Source: Actinomycetes bacterium (GTDB lineage: Bacteria; Actinomycetota; Acidimicrobiia; Acidimicrobiales; JAJZXF01). Taken from it: 36,992 nucleotides of DNA. Under the pieces are notes generated by a model, which was not told the origin of the DNA, did not search any database, and saw only the letters and a program-made list of their open reading frames with translations. The stretch is from assembly GCA_021791755.1 (NCBI GenBank), contig JAJYWA010000012.1:1-36992 (forward strand), in the 5' to 3' direction. The position numbers were made by a program, and so were the translations under genes. The number at the start of each line of letters is the position of its first letter. Position 1 is the stretch's first letter. This document shows, piece by piece, positions 16,845 to 24,003 of the stretch.

Positions 16845-17210
16845 TCAGCGAGCGACGTAGCTTCCACGGCCTCTTGCCTGGCTGAGGGATAGATCAAAGT
16901 CTTCGTCGATGCCACCGCGCACTTCCTTGATCCAGGGAAGCCGGTCTCTCAGTATCCGCTCGACTCCGTCTCCGAGGGTGGCGGAGCTGATGGCGCAGGA
17001 GCTGCAGGCGCCTTCGAGCATGACCTCGACCACGCCGCCTTCGGTGTCGACGTCCACGAGCGTCAGGTCGCCGCCGTCTGCTTGGATAGCTGACCTGATC
17101 AGCTCTAGGAGCGTCATGAACTCCTTCATCCTTGCCTCGTGCTCAGTAGGCTCGGCGAGCTCTTCCTGGTTTACGAGCATTGCCGTTTCAGCGCTTGTTC
17201 CTGATTCCAT
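16845..17210 (-). CDS. NifU C-terminal-domain Fe-S scaffold protein
   Basis: 121 aa. A Nfu-type domain carries the CxxC (C69, C72 in GACSSCAIS) that binds or transfers a Fe-S cluster between two subunits. The DGGDLTLVDVD strand precedes it and GVERILRDRLPWIKEV follows, as in the family. The first ~28 residues form an acidic leader without known function. ATG 17210 is preceded by GAGGT at an acceptable distance. A TAGCCT at 17229-17234 could be the -10 box of a short-leader transcript. It is convergent with the acyl-CoA dehydrogenase gene, a flavoenzyme without a Fe-S cluster, so the adjacency need not be functional. Confidence 0.92.
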   Translation of the reverse strand: MESGTSAETAMLVNQEELAEPTEHEARMKEFMTLLELIRSAIQADGGDLTLVDVDTEGGVVEVMLEGACSSCAISSATLGDGVERILRDRLPWIKEVRGGIDEDFDLSLSQARGRGSYVAR

Positions 17211-17329
17211 CGTTTCTACCTCGGTTCCAGGCTAGCCGGCGCGGGAGGCCGTGCAAACGACGCCTTGGCACGAGTGCACGGGTGCGTTCACGTCGCTCGT
17301 TACGCAGGTGAAGCCATCCCGGGGGTCGC

Positions 17330-18709
17330 CTAATCAGTCCCTCCGGCGGAGCAAAGCTCGTCGGGCGCTTCCGGCTCGATGTCGAGGCGGCGACGGCGGG
17401 TCTCGGGCAGGGAGCGCAATACCAGCCAGATGATCGGGACCGCGGCCAGTGCCAGGATGCTCACCGCATTGCCAACACCGTCGAGGAGGTTCTTTTCCGC
17501 GAGGAGCCCGACGAGCGCCGGGCCGATCAGCGAGCCGGTGTTGGCAAAGCCGCTCCTTACCCAGGCGGCTGCCTGTGCCCGTGTGGCAGTAGGGAATGGT
17601 TCCGTGGCAAACGCTGACAATGCGGGCCCGATCCCCGATCCGAAGAACACCGCGAAGAGCAGGCTGATCAGCATGACGAGGTGGTTCACGCTCTGGAAGG
17701 CCGCTATGCCCGAGATCGCCATGCCGGCCGCGTAGCCGATTGCCGCAGGTCGCCTGCCCCACCTGTCCATGAGCACGCCGCAGGCGTAGTAGCCAAGAGC
17801 GCCGAACGCCGCCGCCGCGAGCACGAACCTGCCTGCTTCGCTGGAGCTGAGGTGTCGCTCGTGCTCCGCGTAAAACGTCCACCAAGCCACTCCGGCGGTT
17901 GTCGGAAGCGCTTGTAGGAACGAGACCGTGCCGACGGCCAGTAGAACCCGTGCGTATGGGCCTCGCCAGATCAGGAGAATATTGGCCAAGGAGGCGCGGG
18001 CTCTGGTAGCAGCCGTACGCAAGGCTGTCCTACGAGGCACCTGTGCCTTGGTGTTTGGCGGCGGCATCTTATCGCCGGCTCCTTTTTCGCGCTCCATGGC
18101 CTGGAAAGCGAGCGTCTCCTGCAGCTTCCGCCGGGCTACTGCTATGAGGGCGAGTGGTACGATGCCGACGAGGTAAAAGGCGCGCCACGTCAGCGGGCTG
18201 TGGGCGAGCCCTCCAGCAAGCAGCGCCCCGGCAAGGACAGCTCCTAACGGGCCGAGGAGCAGCAACTTGCTCAGGGCCCTGGCTCGCTTCTCGATCGGGA
18301 ACTCTTCGACCACGACGGTGACGGCCACGCCGAACTCAGCGCCGATGAAGGCCTGCGCAGCGAACTGGCACGCGGCAAAGGTGGCTAGGTTCCAGGTTGC
18401 GGCCGTCAGGCCGGTGAACGCCGCGTAACCGACGATCGACCAGGTGAGCACGCGTTTACGGCCGATGCGATCAGACATTCGCACGATGAAGAACGCTACG
18501 AACTGTCCTGCCTGTATCGGTATGTTGGCTAGACCAAGCGAAGCTACACCCGCGTGGAAGTTGTGCTGAATTTGTGGCAATAGCAACCCGCGTAGCTGGG
18601 AGTCGTAGCCGTCGAAGAGCGCCGATGGCAGGAGCAACACGAACAGCAGTCGCAGGTATGCTCGTGATCGCACGGCTCCGGACGGTTCCATCTGCTCCGC
18701 CGGTATCAT
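17330..18709 (-). CDS. MFS transporter (metabolite:H+ symporter-like)
   Basis: 459 aa with about 12 hydrophobic segments in two halves separated by a basic cytoplasmic loop (around KMPPPNTKAQVPRR). The loop 2-3 MFS signature is RMSDRIGRKRVL, repeated in the second half as LMDRWGRRPAA. The early SALFDGYDSQLRGLLLPQI segment and the EFGVAVTVVVEEFPIEKRA stretch resemble the sugar/organic-acid:H+ symporter branch (shikimate, sialate, aromatic-acid carriers). Substrate unknown. ATG 18709 is chosen because TAGCAT is 8 nt upstream. An in-frame ATG at 18691 is possible. A long open frame upstream is not credible coding sequence. Confidence 0.88.
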   Translation of the reverse strand: MIPAEQMEPSGAVRSRAYLRLLFVLLLPSALFDGYDSQLRGLLLPQIQHNFHAGVASLGLANIPIQAGQFVAFFIVRMSDRIGRKRVLTWSIVGYAAFTGLTAATWNLATFAACQFAAQAFIGAEFGVAVTVVVEEFPIEKRARALSKLLLLGPLGAVLAGALLAGGLAHSPLTWRAFYLVGIVPLALIAVARRKLQETLAFQAMEREKGAGDKMPPPNTKAQVPRRTALRTAATRARASLANILLIWRGPYARVLLAVGTVSFLQALPTTAGVAWWTFYAEHERHLSSSEAGRFVLAAAAFGALGYYACGVLMDRWGRRPAAIGYAAGMAISGIAAFQSVNHLVMLISLLFAVFFGSGIGPALSAFATEPFPTATRAQAAAWVRSGFANTGSLIGPALVGLLAEKNLLDGVGNAVSILALAAVPIIWLVLRSLPETRRRRLDIEPEAPDELCSAGGTD

Positions 18710-18717
18710 GCCAGGTG

Positions 18718-18723
18718 ATGCTA
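18718..18723 (-). promoter_or_regulatory. -10 box of MFS gene (leaderless)
   Basis: TAGCAT on the minus strand, 8 nt (CACCTGGC) before ATG 18709. Confidence 0.5.
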
Positions 18724-19118
18724 CCGGAGGACGATCTTGCGTGTGGGTCCGGGCGGCGTGTGGGTCCGGGCGGCGTGTGGGTTGTGACGAGTTTACGCCA
18801 GCATGCTCCGGGCTGCACTCCTCTGCACAACTGGCGGACGTTACGGACTCCCGGACGGCCCGCAATCGGTGGCCCAGCGCTGTATGGCGACGGACGGCAC
18901 GGCAGTGGCGGATGCTGACGGCGCTGTTGTGTCCATGCGATCAGCCTCGCCGGCGCATTGGGGCTACGGTCGTCGCCGGGGCGTTCGACGCCGGAAGCCA
19001 ATCGACGGGACCGCCATCTTCCTCATCCGTCGACAGGACCCGGCCAAGGTGAACGAGGCGGGCATGGCGCTGGCCGACGAGACCAGCTACCCGTGTCTCG
19101 CCGGTTCACCTGGCTGAT
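18724..19118. other. 395-bp stretch with no recognisable gene
   Basis: Open frames exist on the plus strand (for example to 19117), but none has a family-like sequence, a -10 box at the leaderless distance or a ribosome site. A short stretch reading DGTAIFLIRRQDPAKVNEAG in one plus frame looks protein-like and could be a relic. The stretch begins with a 17-bp tandem repeat. It may be decayed DNA at the left border of an accessory patch. Confidence 0.5.
18741..18780. repeat. Tandem repeat, 17-bp unit x2.3
   Basis: GTGTGGGTCCGGGCGGC at 18741-18757 and 18758-18774, then a partial third copy. It lies upstream of the MFS promoter. The 17-bp period would break a reading frame, consistent with non-coding DNA. 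Confidence 0.95.
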
Positions 19119-19511
19119 CTACCAGATCGTGAGGGCCGTGCAGCTGGCGAGTAGGTCGAAGTCCCGGTCAGAATGCAGAAGCGGCACCCCGTTACGCACG
19201 CACGGGGCGGCGATGAGGCAGTCGAGCGTCTTTCGGATGGTGACGCCGGCCCGCCGAGCCTGGCGGTAGAGTTGAGCGGCCAACGTGAAGTCGTCGAGCG
19301 TTTCGAGCCGCAGTACGGGGAAGGCTGCGAGGTGGTCGGCTACCGTCTTGGCCTCGCGCTCTGAGCGCAGGCCCTGGAGCACCTCAGTCAGCACCACGTC
19401 GGTGATCGCCACTGGAGCGCCCTGCTCAATGAGCTCCACGCACCGCTGAGCGGCCACCGAGTCAGTGCCGCTGAGCACGTCAATCCACACACTGGTGTCC
19501 ACGGCGATCAC
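19119..19511 (-). CDS. vapC: VapC-type PIN-domain ribonuclease toxin
   Basis: 130 aa. PIN-domain toxin of a type II module, expected to cleave specific tRNA or rRNA in a metal-dependent way and to be neutralised by the VapB encoded just before it. The acidic quartet is visible: D5 in VDTSVWID, E in VVLTEVLQGL, D in TLDCLIAA and D in HSDRDFDLLA. The PIN turn IRKTLDCLIA reads as usual, with APC following. GTG 19511 overlaps the antitoxin stop (GTGA), the standard coupling for such pairs; an in-frame TTG at 19526 is the alternative. The gene appears intact although it sits next to decayed sequences. Confidence 0.92.
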   Translation of the reverse strand: MIAVDTSVWIDVLSGTDSVAAQRCVELIEQGAPVAITDVVLTEVLQGLRSEREAKTVADHLAAFPVLRLETLDDFTLAAQLYRQARRAGVTIRKTLDCLIAAPCVRNGVPLLHSDRDFDLLASCTALTIW

Positions 19512-19738
19512 GGTCGTCGTCGCCAAGTGGGCCCTGCTATGCCCCCACGCCCGGTCCGGCTCTTGGCCAAGTTTCCCTCCCAGTGGACCTTGCCGCGCAG
19601 GCCCAAGATTTGGGTGCGTCGATCCCGGTCGACGAGCTCTCGCAGGGCAAACTCAACCGTCTCGCGCTTGGTCGCCGTGCCGGCGACACGCCGGGCCTCG
19701 GCCAGCAGGTCGTCGTCGATCTCGATGTTCGTCCGCAT
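19508..19738 (-). CDS. vapB: VapB-type antitoxin
   Basis: 76 aa. The N-terminus MRTNIEIDDDLLAEARRVAG, with TKRETVEFALRELVDR, is the ribbon-helix-helix-like DNA-binding part found in the VapB family with the Arg-Thr-Asn-Ile start. The segment ILGLRGKVHWEGNL is the conserved toxin-wrapping stretch of this VapB group. By family knowledge it autoregulates the operon with VapC. ATG 19738 is preceded by TAAGCT at 7 nt, so the mRNA is probably leaderless, a point of interest for a toxin-antitoxin module. The surrounding 19,740-19,860 DNA is noticeably more AT-rich than the rest of the window. Confidence 0.9.
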   Translation of the reverse strand: MRTNIEIDDDLLAEARRVAGTATKRETVEFALRELVDRDRRTQILGLRGKVHWEGNLAKSRTGRGGIAGPTWRRRP

Positions 19739-19745
19739 ACACAAC

Positions 19746-19751
19746 AGCTTA
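19746..19751 (-). promoter_or_regulatory. -10 box of vapBC (leaderless)
   Basis: TAAGCT on the minus strand, 7 nt (GTTGTGT) before ATG 19738. Confidence 0.55.
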
Positions 19752-19780
19752 CACCTTTATTACTCATAAGATACACATAG

Positions 19781-21035
19781 TCTGTTGGCAGTGGACTGCC
19801 TGATGGAGCTCCTGTCTTTCGCAATATTGTTGTTCAAGGCTCGAGGGCTATGGGGAAAACAACCACGGCAATGCACCGCGAAGGCTCGCTGATCGCACTT
19901 GACGACCCGGGAGCGCACGAGATTGTTCTCGCCGGACCTCGCCGGTTCCTCGAGGGGACACCGCCAATCGTGATCGACGAGTGGCAGCACTGGCCAGGCT
20001 CATGGGACCTGGTGCGCCGGGCCGTGGACCAGGATCCCTCACCAGGACGTTTTATGCTTACTGGCTCCGTTAGCCCCGTTGTCGGTCCAGCTCACTCGGG
20101 TGCGGGAGGTATCGTGCCGATGCAGATGCGTCCGCTCTCACTGGCCGAACGAGGCGTCGAGACGCCAAGCGTCTCGACGAAGTCGATTCTTGCTGGCAAC
20201 AGGCCGGAGCTTCTTGGTGAAACGCATATCGCCCTCGAGGACTACGTCAGTGAAATCCTGAACGGCGGCTTCCCTGGCATGCGCGCCACTAGCTAGCGGG
20301 CACAGGCGGCAGCGCTCGATGGATATCTCAGCCGCATCGTCACAGCCGACTTGCCGGAACTGGGAGCTCAAGTCCGGCATCCCGAGATGCTCAGCCGCTG
20401 GATGCATGCCTACGCTGCCGCAACCTCGACGACCGCTTCCTACGAGACCATCCGGGATGCAGCGCGACAAGCGGACAGGCCGAGAAGCCAGCTACAAGAC
20501 GACGACAATCCCGTACCGTGAGGTGCTACGGCGGCTCTGGATCCTCGACCCCATCCCAGCGTGGGCTCCGACGAACAACCGCCTCGCGCGACTCAACGGA
20601 GCCCCAAAGCATCAGCTTGTGGATCCAGCGCTCAGCGAGCGCTTGACAGGCGTGAACGCGCAGGCCTTTCTCCGTGGCGGTGGTCCGAGAACCATACCGC
20701 GTGATAGCACGTTTCTCGGGGCACTGTTCGAGTCACTCACCGCACTGAGTGTGCGAGTGTACGCTCAGGCTGCCACGGCCCAGACGTCGCACTGCAGGAC
20801 CAAGGGCGGCAAGCACGAAGTTGACCTCATAGTTCACACTCCCGACGGGCGCGTACTTGCAATCGAGGTGAAGCTTTCCGCGAGCGTCGAAGACGCGGAT
20901 GTGCGGCGCCTTCACTGGCTGCGTGAGCGGCTCGGGGACGACTGCGCCGACGCCATTTTGATCACGACAGGCCGCTATGCCTATCGGAGGCCTGACGGAA
21001 TTGGCGTTGTGCCCCTCGCGCTGTTGGGCCCTTGA
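19781..21035 (+). pseudogene. Degenerate AAA+ ATPase of the DUF4143 type
   Basis: Remnant of a DUF4143-type ATPase (P-loop domain plus C-terminal nuclease-like domain). In one frame it reads IVVQGSRAMGKTTTA (Walker A), IALDDPGAHEI, PIVIDEWQHWPGSWDLVRRAVD (Walker B), FMLTGS and LNGGFPGMRA. An in-frame TAG at 20294-20296 then interrupts the gene, and the same frame continues with AALDGYLSRIVTADLPELG to about 20,460. From there the homology moves to another frame (TTTIPYREVLRRLWILDPIPAW) and runs to the end with KHEVDLIVHTPDGRVLAIEVKL and a stop at 21035. No start codon lies between the upstream TAG (19778) and Walker A, so the 5' end is also lost. At least one nonsense change, a frameshift and a 5' truncation make it a pseudogene. 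Confidence 0.88.
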
Positions 21036-21104
21036 GCCCAGGTCACCTAACATGGTGCAGCGAAGTTCGGCTGAGCCTTATGCGCTCACCTTGGGTTTCG
21101 ACTC

Positions 21105-21266
21105 ATGGCGGCTGATGGTCTCGACAGCCACCAGATCGCTGCCCGCCTCGATGCCAGTCGGGTGATCGTCTCGAAGTGGCGAAAACGCTACTTCGAAGAG
21201 GGCCTTTCTGGCCTCGGGGAGCGCTCCCGGGGTGGTCGACCTCCGGTCTCTTCCCCCCTGAGGTAG
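21105..21266 (+). mobile_element. IS630-family transposase N-terminal remnant
   Basis: A 53-codon fragment reading AADGLDSHQIAARLDASR, then VSKWRKRYFEEGLSGLGE and RSRGGRPPVSS before a stop. This is the helix-turn-helix and linker region of IS630-type transposases (pattern: G-x-x-x-x-IA-x-x-L, V-x-x-W-R-x-R-F, G-L-x-x-L, R-x-GRP). The catalytic DDE part is missing and nothing resembling it follows in any frame. No terminal inverted repeats were located. With the neighbouring ATPase pseudogene it marks a decayed insertion locus. Confidence 0.8.
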
Positions 21267-21507
21267 CTGTCTCTCGGGAAAACTGCTGTCCGTTCGCGGG
21301 CCCTACTGACCACAAGTGGGGAGTCTTGCGTGGCGCCTGTCGTCCCAGCAGACTTTCCCTGGCCGGGGTCACTTCGAGCCCCTGAGTGGGAATGGCCCTG
21401 ATCCTGCACGATCTTGGAAGAAGCGGCGCCCTTACGAGGCCGTGGGAACGGAGGATCGCTCCTTCGGTACGGCGACGTGTCGGCGGCCGCTTGGCGATCT
21501 CTTCTGG

Positions 21508-21513
21508 TACCGT
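21508..21513 (+). promoter_or_regulatory. -10 box for the 21521 membrane-protein gene (leaderless)
   Basis: TACCGT, 7 nt (CGAGGTC) before GTG 21521. It selects that GTG among several possible starts in a long open frame. Confidence 0.5.
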
Positions 21514-21520
21514 CGAGGTC

Positions 21521-22087
21521 GTGGCAACCGGCTGGCTCCGCTCAATTCGCGGCTCGTTGCGTAGCCCACCTCGCCGTCTTTCTGCTGTCCGGGCCGTTCT
21601 TATAACGCTTTTTGTAACTGCAGTGCTCTCTTGGTTCGAGAGCGGGACACGTACCTTCACCTGGCAGGCGGAGTCGATTGTCAGCGTGCCGGTGGCGGCG
21701 ATGTTCATTGTTTCGGCATTGAACCGGCCCAAGCGAATCTCGTTGAGGGCATGGGCGAGAGCGCTACGCAGGTCTGCTGGCTCGAGACCGGGCACAGAGG
21801 CTGCGGGTCCAAAAGAGGCTGCGGGTCCAACAGGGCTGCTTCCTCATGCATGTTCCCCCGTGAACCGGGCATCCGCTGTGGAGCTGAGAACGAGCCTCGC
21901 GGTGTGGTGCCTCTGGTGCGTGGCTATGATCGTTCTGGAGCTTGTAGAGCTGTTCTACCTGCCACGTTCGCAACACCCCACGGCGAGCTCGATCATTGCG
22001 CCTTTTCTTGCTGGCTCGCGTCCCGTCCACGCTGCGGCCTTCTTCGCATGGATGTGGATAGGAGCGCTGTTCTCGGCGCGATGGTGA
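21521..22087 (+). CDS. Multi-pass membrane protein, unknown
   Basis: 188 aa with about four hydrophobic segments: VLITLFVTAVLSWF, SVPVAAMFIVSAL, LAVWCLWCVAMIVLELVELFYL and AAFFAWMWIGALFSA. A basic cytoplasmic-looking loop between the second and third contains a duplicated EAAGP (18-bp-period repeat at 21796-21830). I do not recognise the family. The stop overlaps the ATG of the DUF6186-like gene (ATGGTGA), so the two are coupled and probably act together. The frame is open back to 21386, but the start is set at GTG 21521 by the TACCGT box. Confidence 0.65.
   Translation: MATGWLRSIRGSLRSPPRRLSAVRAVLITLFVTAVLSWFESGTRTFTWQAESIVSVPVAAMFIVSALNRPKRISLRAWARALRRSAGSRPGTEAAGPKEAAGPTGLLPHACSPVNRASAVELRTSLAVWCLWCVAMIVLELVELFYLPRSQHPTASSIIAPFLAGSRPVHAAAFFAWMWIGALFSARW
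21796..21830 (+). repeat. In-frame direct repeat
   Basis: AGAGGCTGCGGGTCCAA at 21796-21812 and 21814-21830, period 18 bp. It doubles EAAGP in the loop of the membrane protein. Confidence 0.95.
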
Positions 22088-22302
22088 CAGCCGTTGTGAG
22101 CATTAGCCCGTATTTCGTCGGGGTCGCAGCATGGTGCGTTCTCGCCCTGCTCGCTATCGTGATCGAGATCATGGCGCGGTTCGGGACGCGTGATCTATTG
22201 ACTATGGGACAGGTGCTTCGTTGTGTCATGCGCTCTACGGTTGGCAGGTGGGTGATCGTCCTCGGGTGGATGTGGGTAGGGTGGCATTTTTTCGTGAGGT
22301 GA
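22081..22302 (+). CDS. Small membrane protein, DUF6186-like
   Basis: 73 aa, two hydrophobic segments (VGVAAWCVLALLAIVIEIMA and VIVLGWMWVGWHFF) around a basic loop TMGQVLRCVMRSTVGRW. The ending GWMWVGWHFFVR matches the C-terminal W-x-W-x-GWHFF pattern I associate with actinobacterial DUF6186 proteins. Function unknown. ATG 22081 overlaps the stop of the preceding membrane gene. A two-protein membrane complex is an inference from the overlap and shared promoter. Confidence 0.72.
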   Translation: MVTAVVSISPYFVGVAAWCVLALLAIVIEIMARFGTRDLLTMGQVLRCVMRSTVGRWVIVLGWMWVGWHFFVR

Positions 22303-22419
22303 CGGATCCCAGCAGGAGGAGCATGATCCGAGGTTGAGGCCGGGAGCCCGAGCCCGGAGAGCCGGAGCCCGGAGCGGCCCCGTCTTGTCGAGCGATGCCC
22401 GAGCGATGCCAGGTCGACC
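22303..22419. other. Convergent intergenic spacer with imperfect short repeats
   Basis: The spacer holds GAGCCCGAGCCCGGAGAGCC-type repeats (about 22,346-22,376) and a CGAGCGATGCC doublet (22,390-22,411). No hairpin followed by a T-run is visible, so no intrinsic terminator can be called. Confidence 0.5.
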
Positions 22420-22689
22420 TCAGCTGATGAAGAACCCGGTTTCGCCACGGGGTTCTTCATCGAAGATCTCGATCTTGGTGACATAGGCGCGTGGCGGACC
22501 GTGCCTGCACCAGTTGACGAGCTGCTGGACCGCTTCCGGAGGTCCCTCCATCGCGATCTCAACACGGCCATCTGGCAGGTTTTGCGCGCTGCCCGAGACA
22601 CTGAGCTCGAGCGCGATCCGCCTGCAAGTTTCACGAAAGAAGACGCCTTGGACCCTGCCGCTGACGAAGACCCTACGGCGCGCTGGCAT
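22420..22689 (-). CDS. acyP: Acylphosphatase
   Basis: 89 aa, the normal size. It hydrolyses acyl phosphates such as acetyl- or carbamoyl-phosphate. Motifs: VSGRVQGVFFRE with catalytic Arg19, AQNLPDGRVEI with catalytic Asn37, and EGPPEAVQQLVNWCRHGP. The gene begins inside the 3' end of the CDF exporter gene (17-bp overlap), so it is probably translated by coupling. No separate promoter is seen. Confidence 0.95.
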   Translation of the reverse strand: MPARRRVFVSGRVQGVFFRETCRRIALELSVSGSAQNLPDGRVEIAMEGPPEAVQQLVNWCRHGPPRAYVTKIEIFDEEPRGETGFFIS

Positions 22690-23803
22690 CGATCTCCGAC
22701 GCTGGATTTCGCGTGGTGGCTTGGCGCCCGCCGTCCGCTAGCCCACCGCCGTCCGCTAGCCCACCGCCGTCCGCTAGCCCACCGCCGTCCGCTAGCCCAC
22801 CGCCCGTAATGCCGCCACCCACCTGGCAGCGGCTCGCTACCGCATCGCCTACCTGCTCGCCGTTGGTCAGCGTGGCGCTGTCAGTGTGCGTGCGAGTGGC
22901 GGTGTCTACGGCGCAGGGCTCCTCGTCATCGCCGACGCACCTCTCGCATTCGGTTTCGAGCGTTGCATGGCTTATCGAAAAGGGCTTCAAGATTGCGCAC
23001 TTGACCGTTCCTGCCACTGCCTGAGCGGCCTCTAGGTCGGGGCGCCCCGAGAGCACGAGGTGGGCAGAGAGCGCCCTTACCTCGCTGGAGAGGCTCCAGA
23101 CGTGGAGATCATGCACCTCGGAGACCCCTGGCACTGCTTCCATTGTCGTGGTCAAGTCGGACAGGTCCATGTCGTGAGGGGTGGACTCCAGTAGAACGTC
23201 AACGCTTTCTCGCATCAGGTTCCAGGACTGGACGACGATCATGGCGCCGATCCCGAGCGAGATGGCTGGATCGATTATCTGCGTGCCGGCCGTGGTCGAT
23301 ATCACGAGACCAGCCGTCACCACTCCGAGGCCTGCCAGAGCGTCTGCTGCCATGTGCCAGGTCGCTGTGCGCATGTTGAGGTCCTTCGACCGATCGTTCA
23401 GGACGACGACTGATAGAACATTGACCACGAGTGCAACCGCGCCGACCAGTGCCATCACGCCGCCGTTGACGGTACCGGGATGTGACAGCTTGTGAAGCGC
23501 TTCCCAGGCGATGACCGTCGTGATAGCAACCGTGAAACTTGCGTTTGCGAGCGCGGCCAGAATCGTGCCCCGGTGGTACCCGAACGAGCGTCGTGGCGTT
23601 GACGGCCTCGTCGCCCATCTCACTGCGATCAATGTGCCCGTGATCGCAGCGACATCCGCGAGATTGTGCCCCGCGTCTGCAAGGAGAGCCAAGGAATGCG
23701 CCCAGATCCCGAAGCTGGCCAGCACCACGACGAGCGCGGCGTTCAACGCCAGAGATACGCCGAGCCGTGAAAGGCGGGTCATCGAAGACGCCGGTAGCGA
23801 CAC
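22673..23803 (-). CDS. Cation diffusion facilitator (CDF) metal efflux transporter
   Basis: 376 aa. Six predicted membrane segments, with metal-site residues in LLADAGHNLADV (D43, H46, D50) and WHMAADALAG (H and D of the second pair), the usual Zn2+/Co2+/Cd2+ transport site with proton exchange. The C-terminal cytoplasmic ferredoxin-like domain is present (GVSEVHDLHVWSLS, with DLHVW conserved), followed by a Cys-containing stretch (ETECERCVGDDEEPC) and a tail with four copies of LADGGG from an 18-bp DNA repeat. This tail is not part of the family. Start GTG 23803 has TAGAAT 9 nt upstream; ATG 23782 is the alternative. Confidence 0.92.
   Translation of the reverse strand: MSLPASSMTRLSRLGVSLALNAALVVVLASFGIWAHSLALLADAGHNLADVAAITGTLIAVRWATRPSTPRRSFGYHRGTILAALANASFTVAITTVIAWEALHKLSHPGTVNGGVMALVGAVALVVNVLSVVVLNDRSKDLNMRTATWHMAADALAGLGVVTAGLVISTTAGTQIIDPAISLGIGAMIVVQSWNLMRESVDVLLESTPHDMDLSDLTTTMEAVPGVSEVHDLHVWSLSSEVRALSAHLVLSGRPDLEAAQAVAGTVKCAILKPFSISHATLETECERCVGDDEEPCAVDTATRTHTDSATLTNGEQVGDAVASRCQVGGGITGGGLADGGGLADGGGLADGGGLADGGRQATTRNPASEIDASAP
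22731..22802 (-). repeat. Perfect tandem repeat, 18-bp unit x4
   Basis: CCGTCCGCTAGCCCACCG repeated four times without mismatch (22731, 22749, 22767, 22785). On the coding strand of the CDF gene it encodes a six-residue Gly-Gly-Leu-Ala-Asp-Gly unit. Being perfect at DNA level, it is a recent or unstable expansion and a likely length-variable locus. Confidence 0.97.
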
Positions 23804-23812
23804 ACGATGTCC

Positions 23813-23818
23813 ATTCTA
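23813..23818 (-). promoter_or_regulatory. -10 box of CDF gene
   Basis: TAGAAT on the minus strand, the best TATAAT match in the window, 9 nt before GTG 23803. Leaderless or near-leaderless. Confidence 0.45.
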
Positions 23819-24003
23819 GGTGCGTCAGGCCGGTTCATCAGGGCTTGTGCTCCCGGTTGGCACGGCTTGCAACGCTGCCCGCATCGTGCGTTACATGTCA
23901 TTATGTGCATCAGTGTCGGTCCTGTCCGTAGGTGGGGGCAGCAGGCTTGGGGGAGCCTCGCTCGCCTTTTTCCTCCGCCTCTTCCAGCTCGGCCAAGGTA
24001 GCG

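Noticed and set aside
18803-19117. Plus-strand open frame between the MFS and vapC genes
   Set aside because: No ribosome site, no -10 box at the usual distance and no domain. Only a short protein-like stretch, so it is left as possible relic DNA.
19850-20296. Separate small ATPase gene starting at the ATG inside Walker A
   Set aside because: Homology begins before this ATG and continues past the TAG in the same frame. It is part of a pseudogene and not a gene of its own.
21386-21520. Upstream extension of the membrane protein to 21386
   Set aside because: The added N-terminus is Arg-rich and non-hydrophobic without family character, while a TACCGT box 7 nt before GTG 21521 gives a better start.
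22303-22419. Intrinsic terminator between the DUF6186-like and acyP genes
   Set aside because: GC-rich repeats can fold, but no T-run follows on either strand.
22731-22802. Repeat array considered as CRISPR
   Set aside because: Units are contiguous with no spacers and lie in frame inside a CDF gene. It is a coding tandem repeat.
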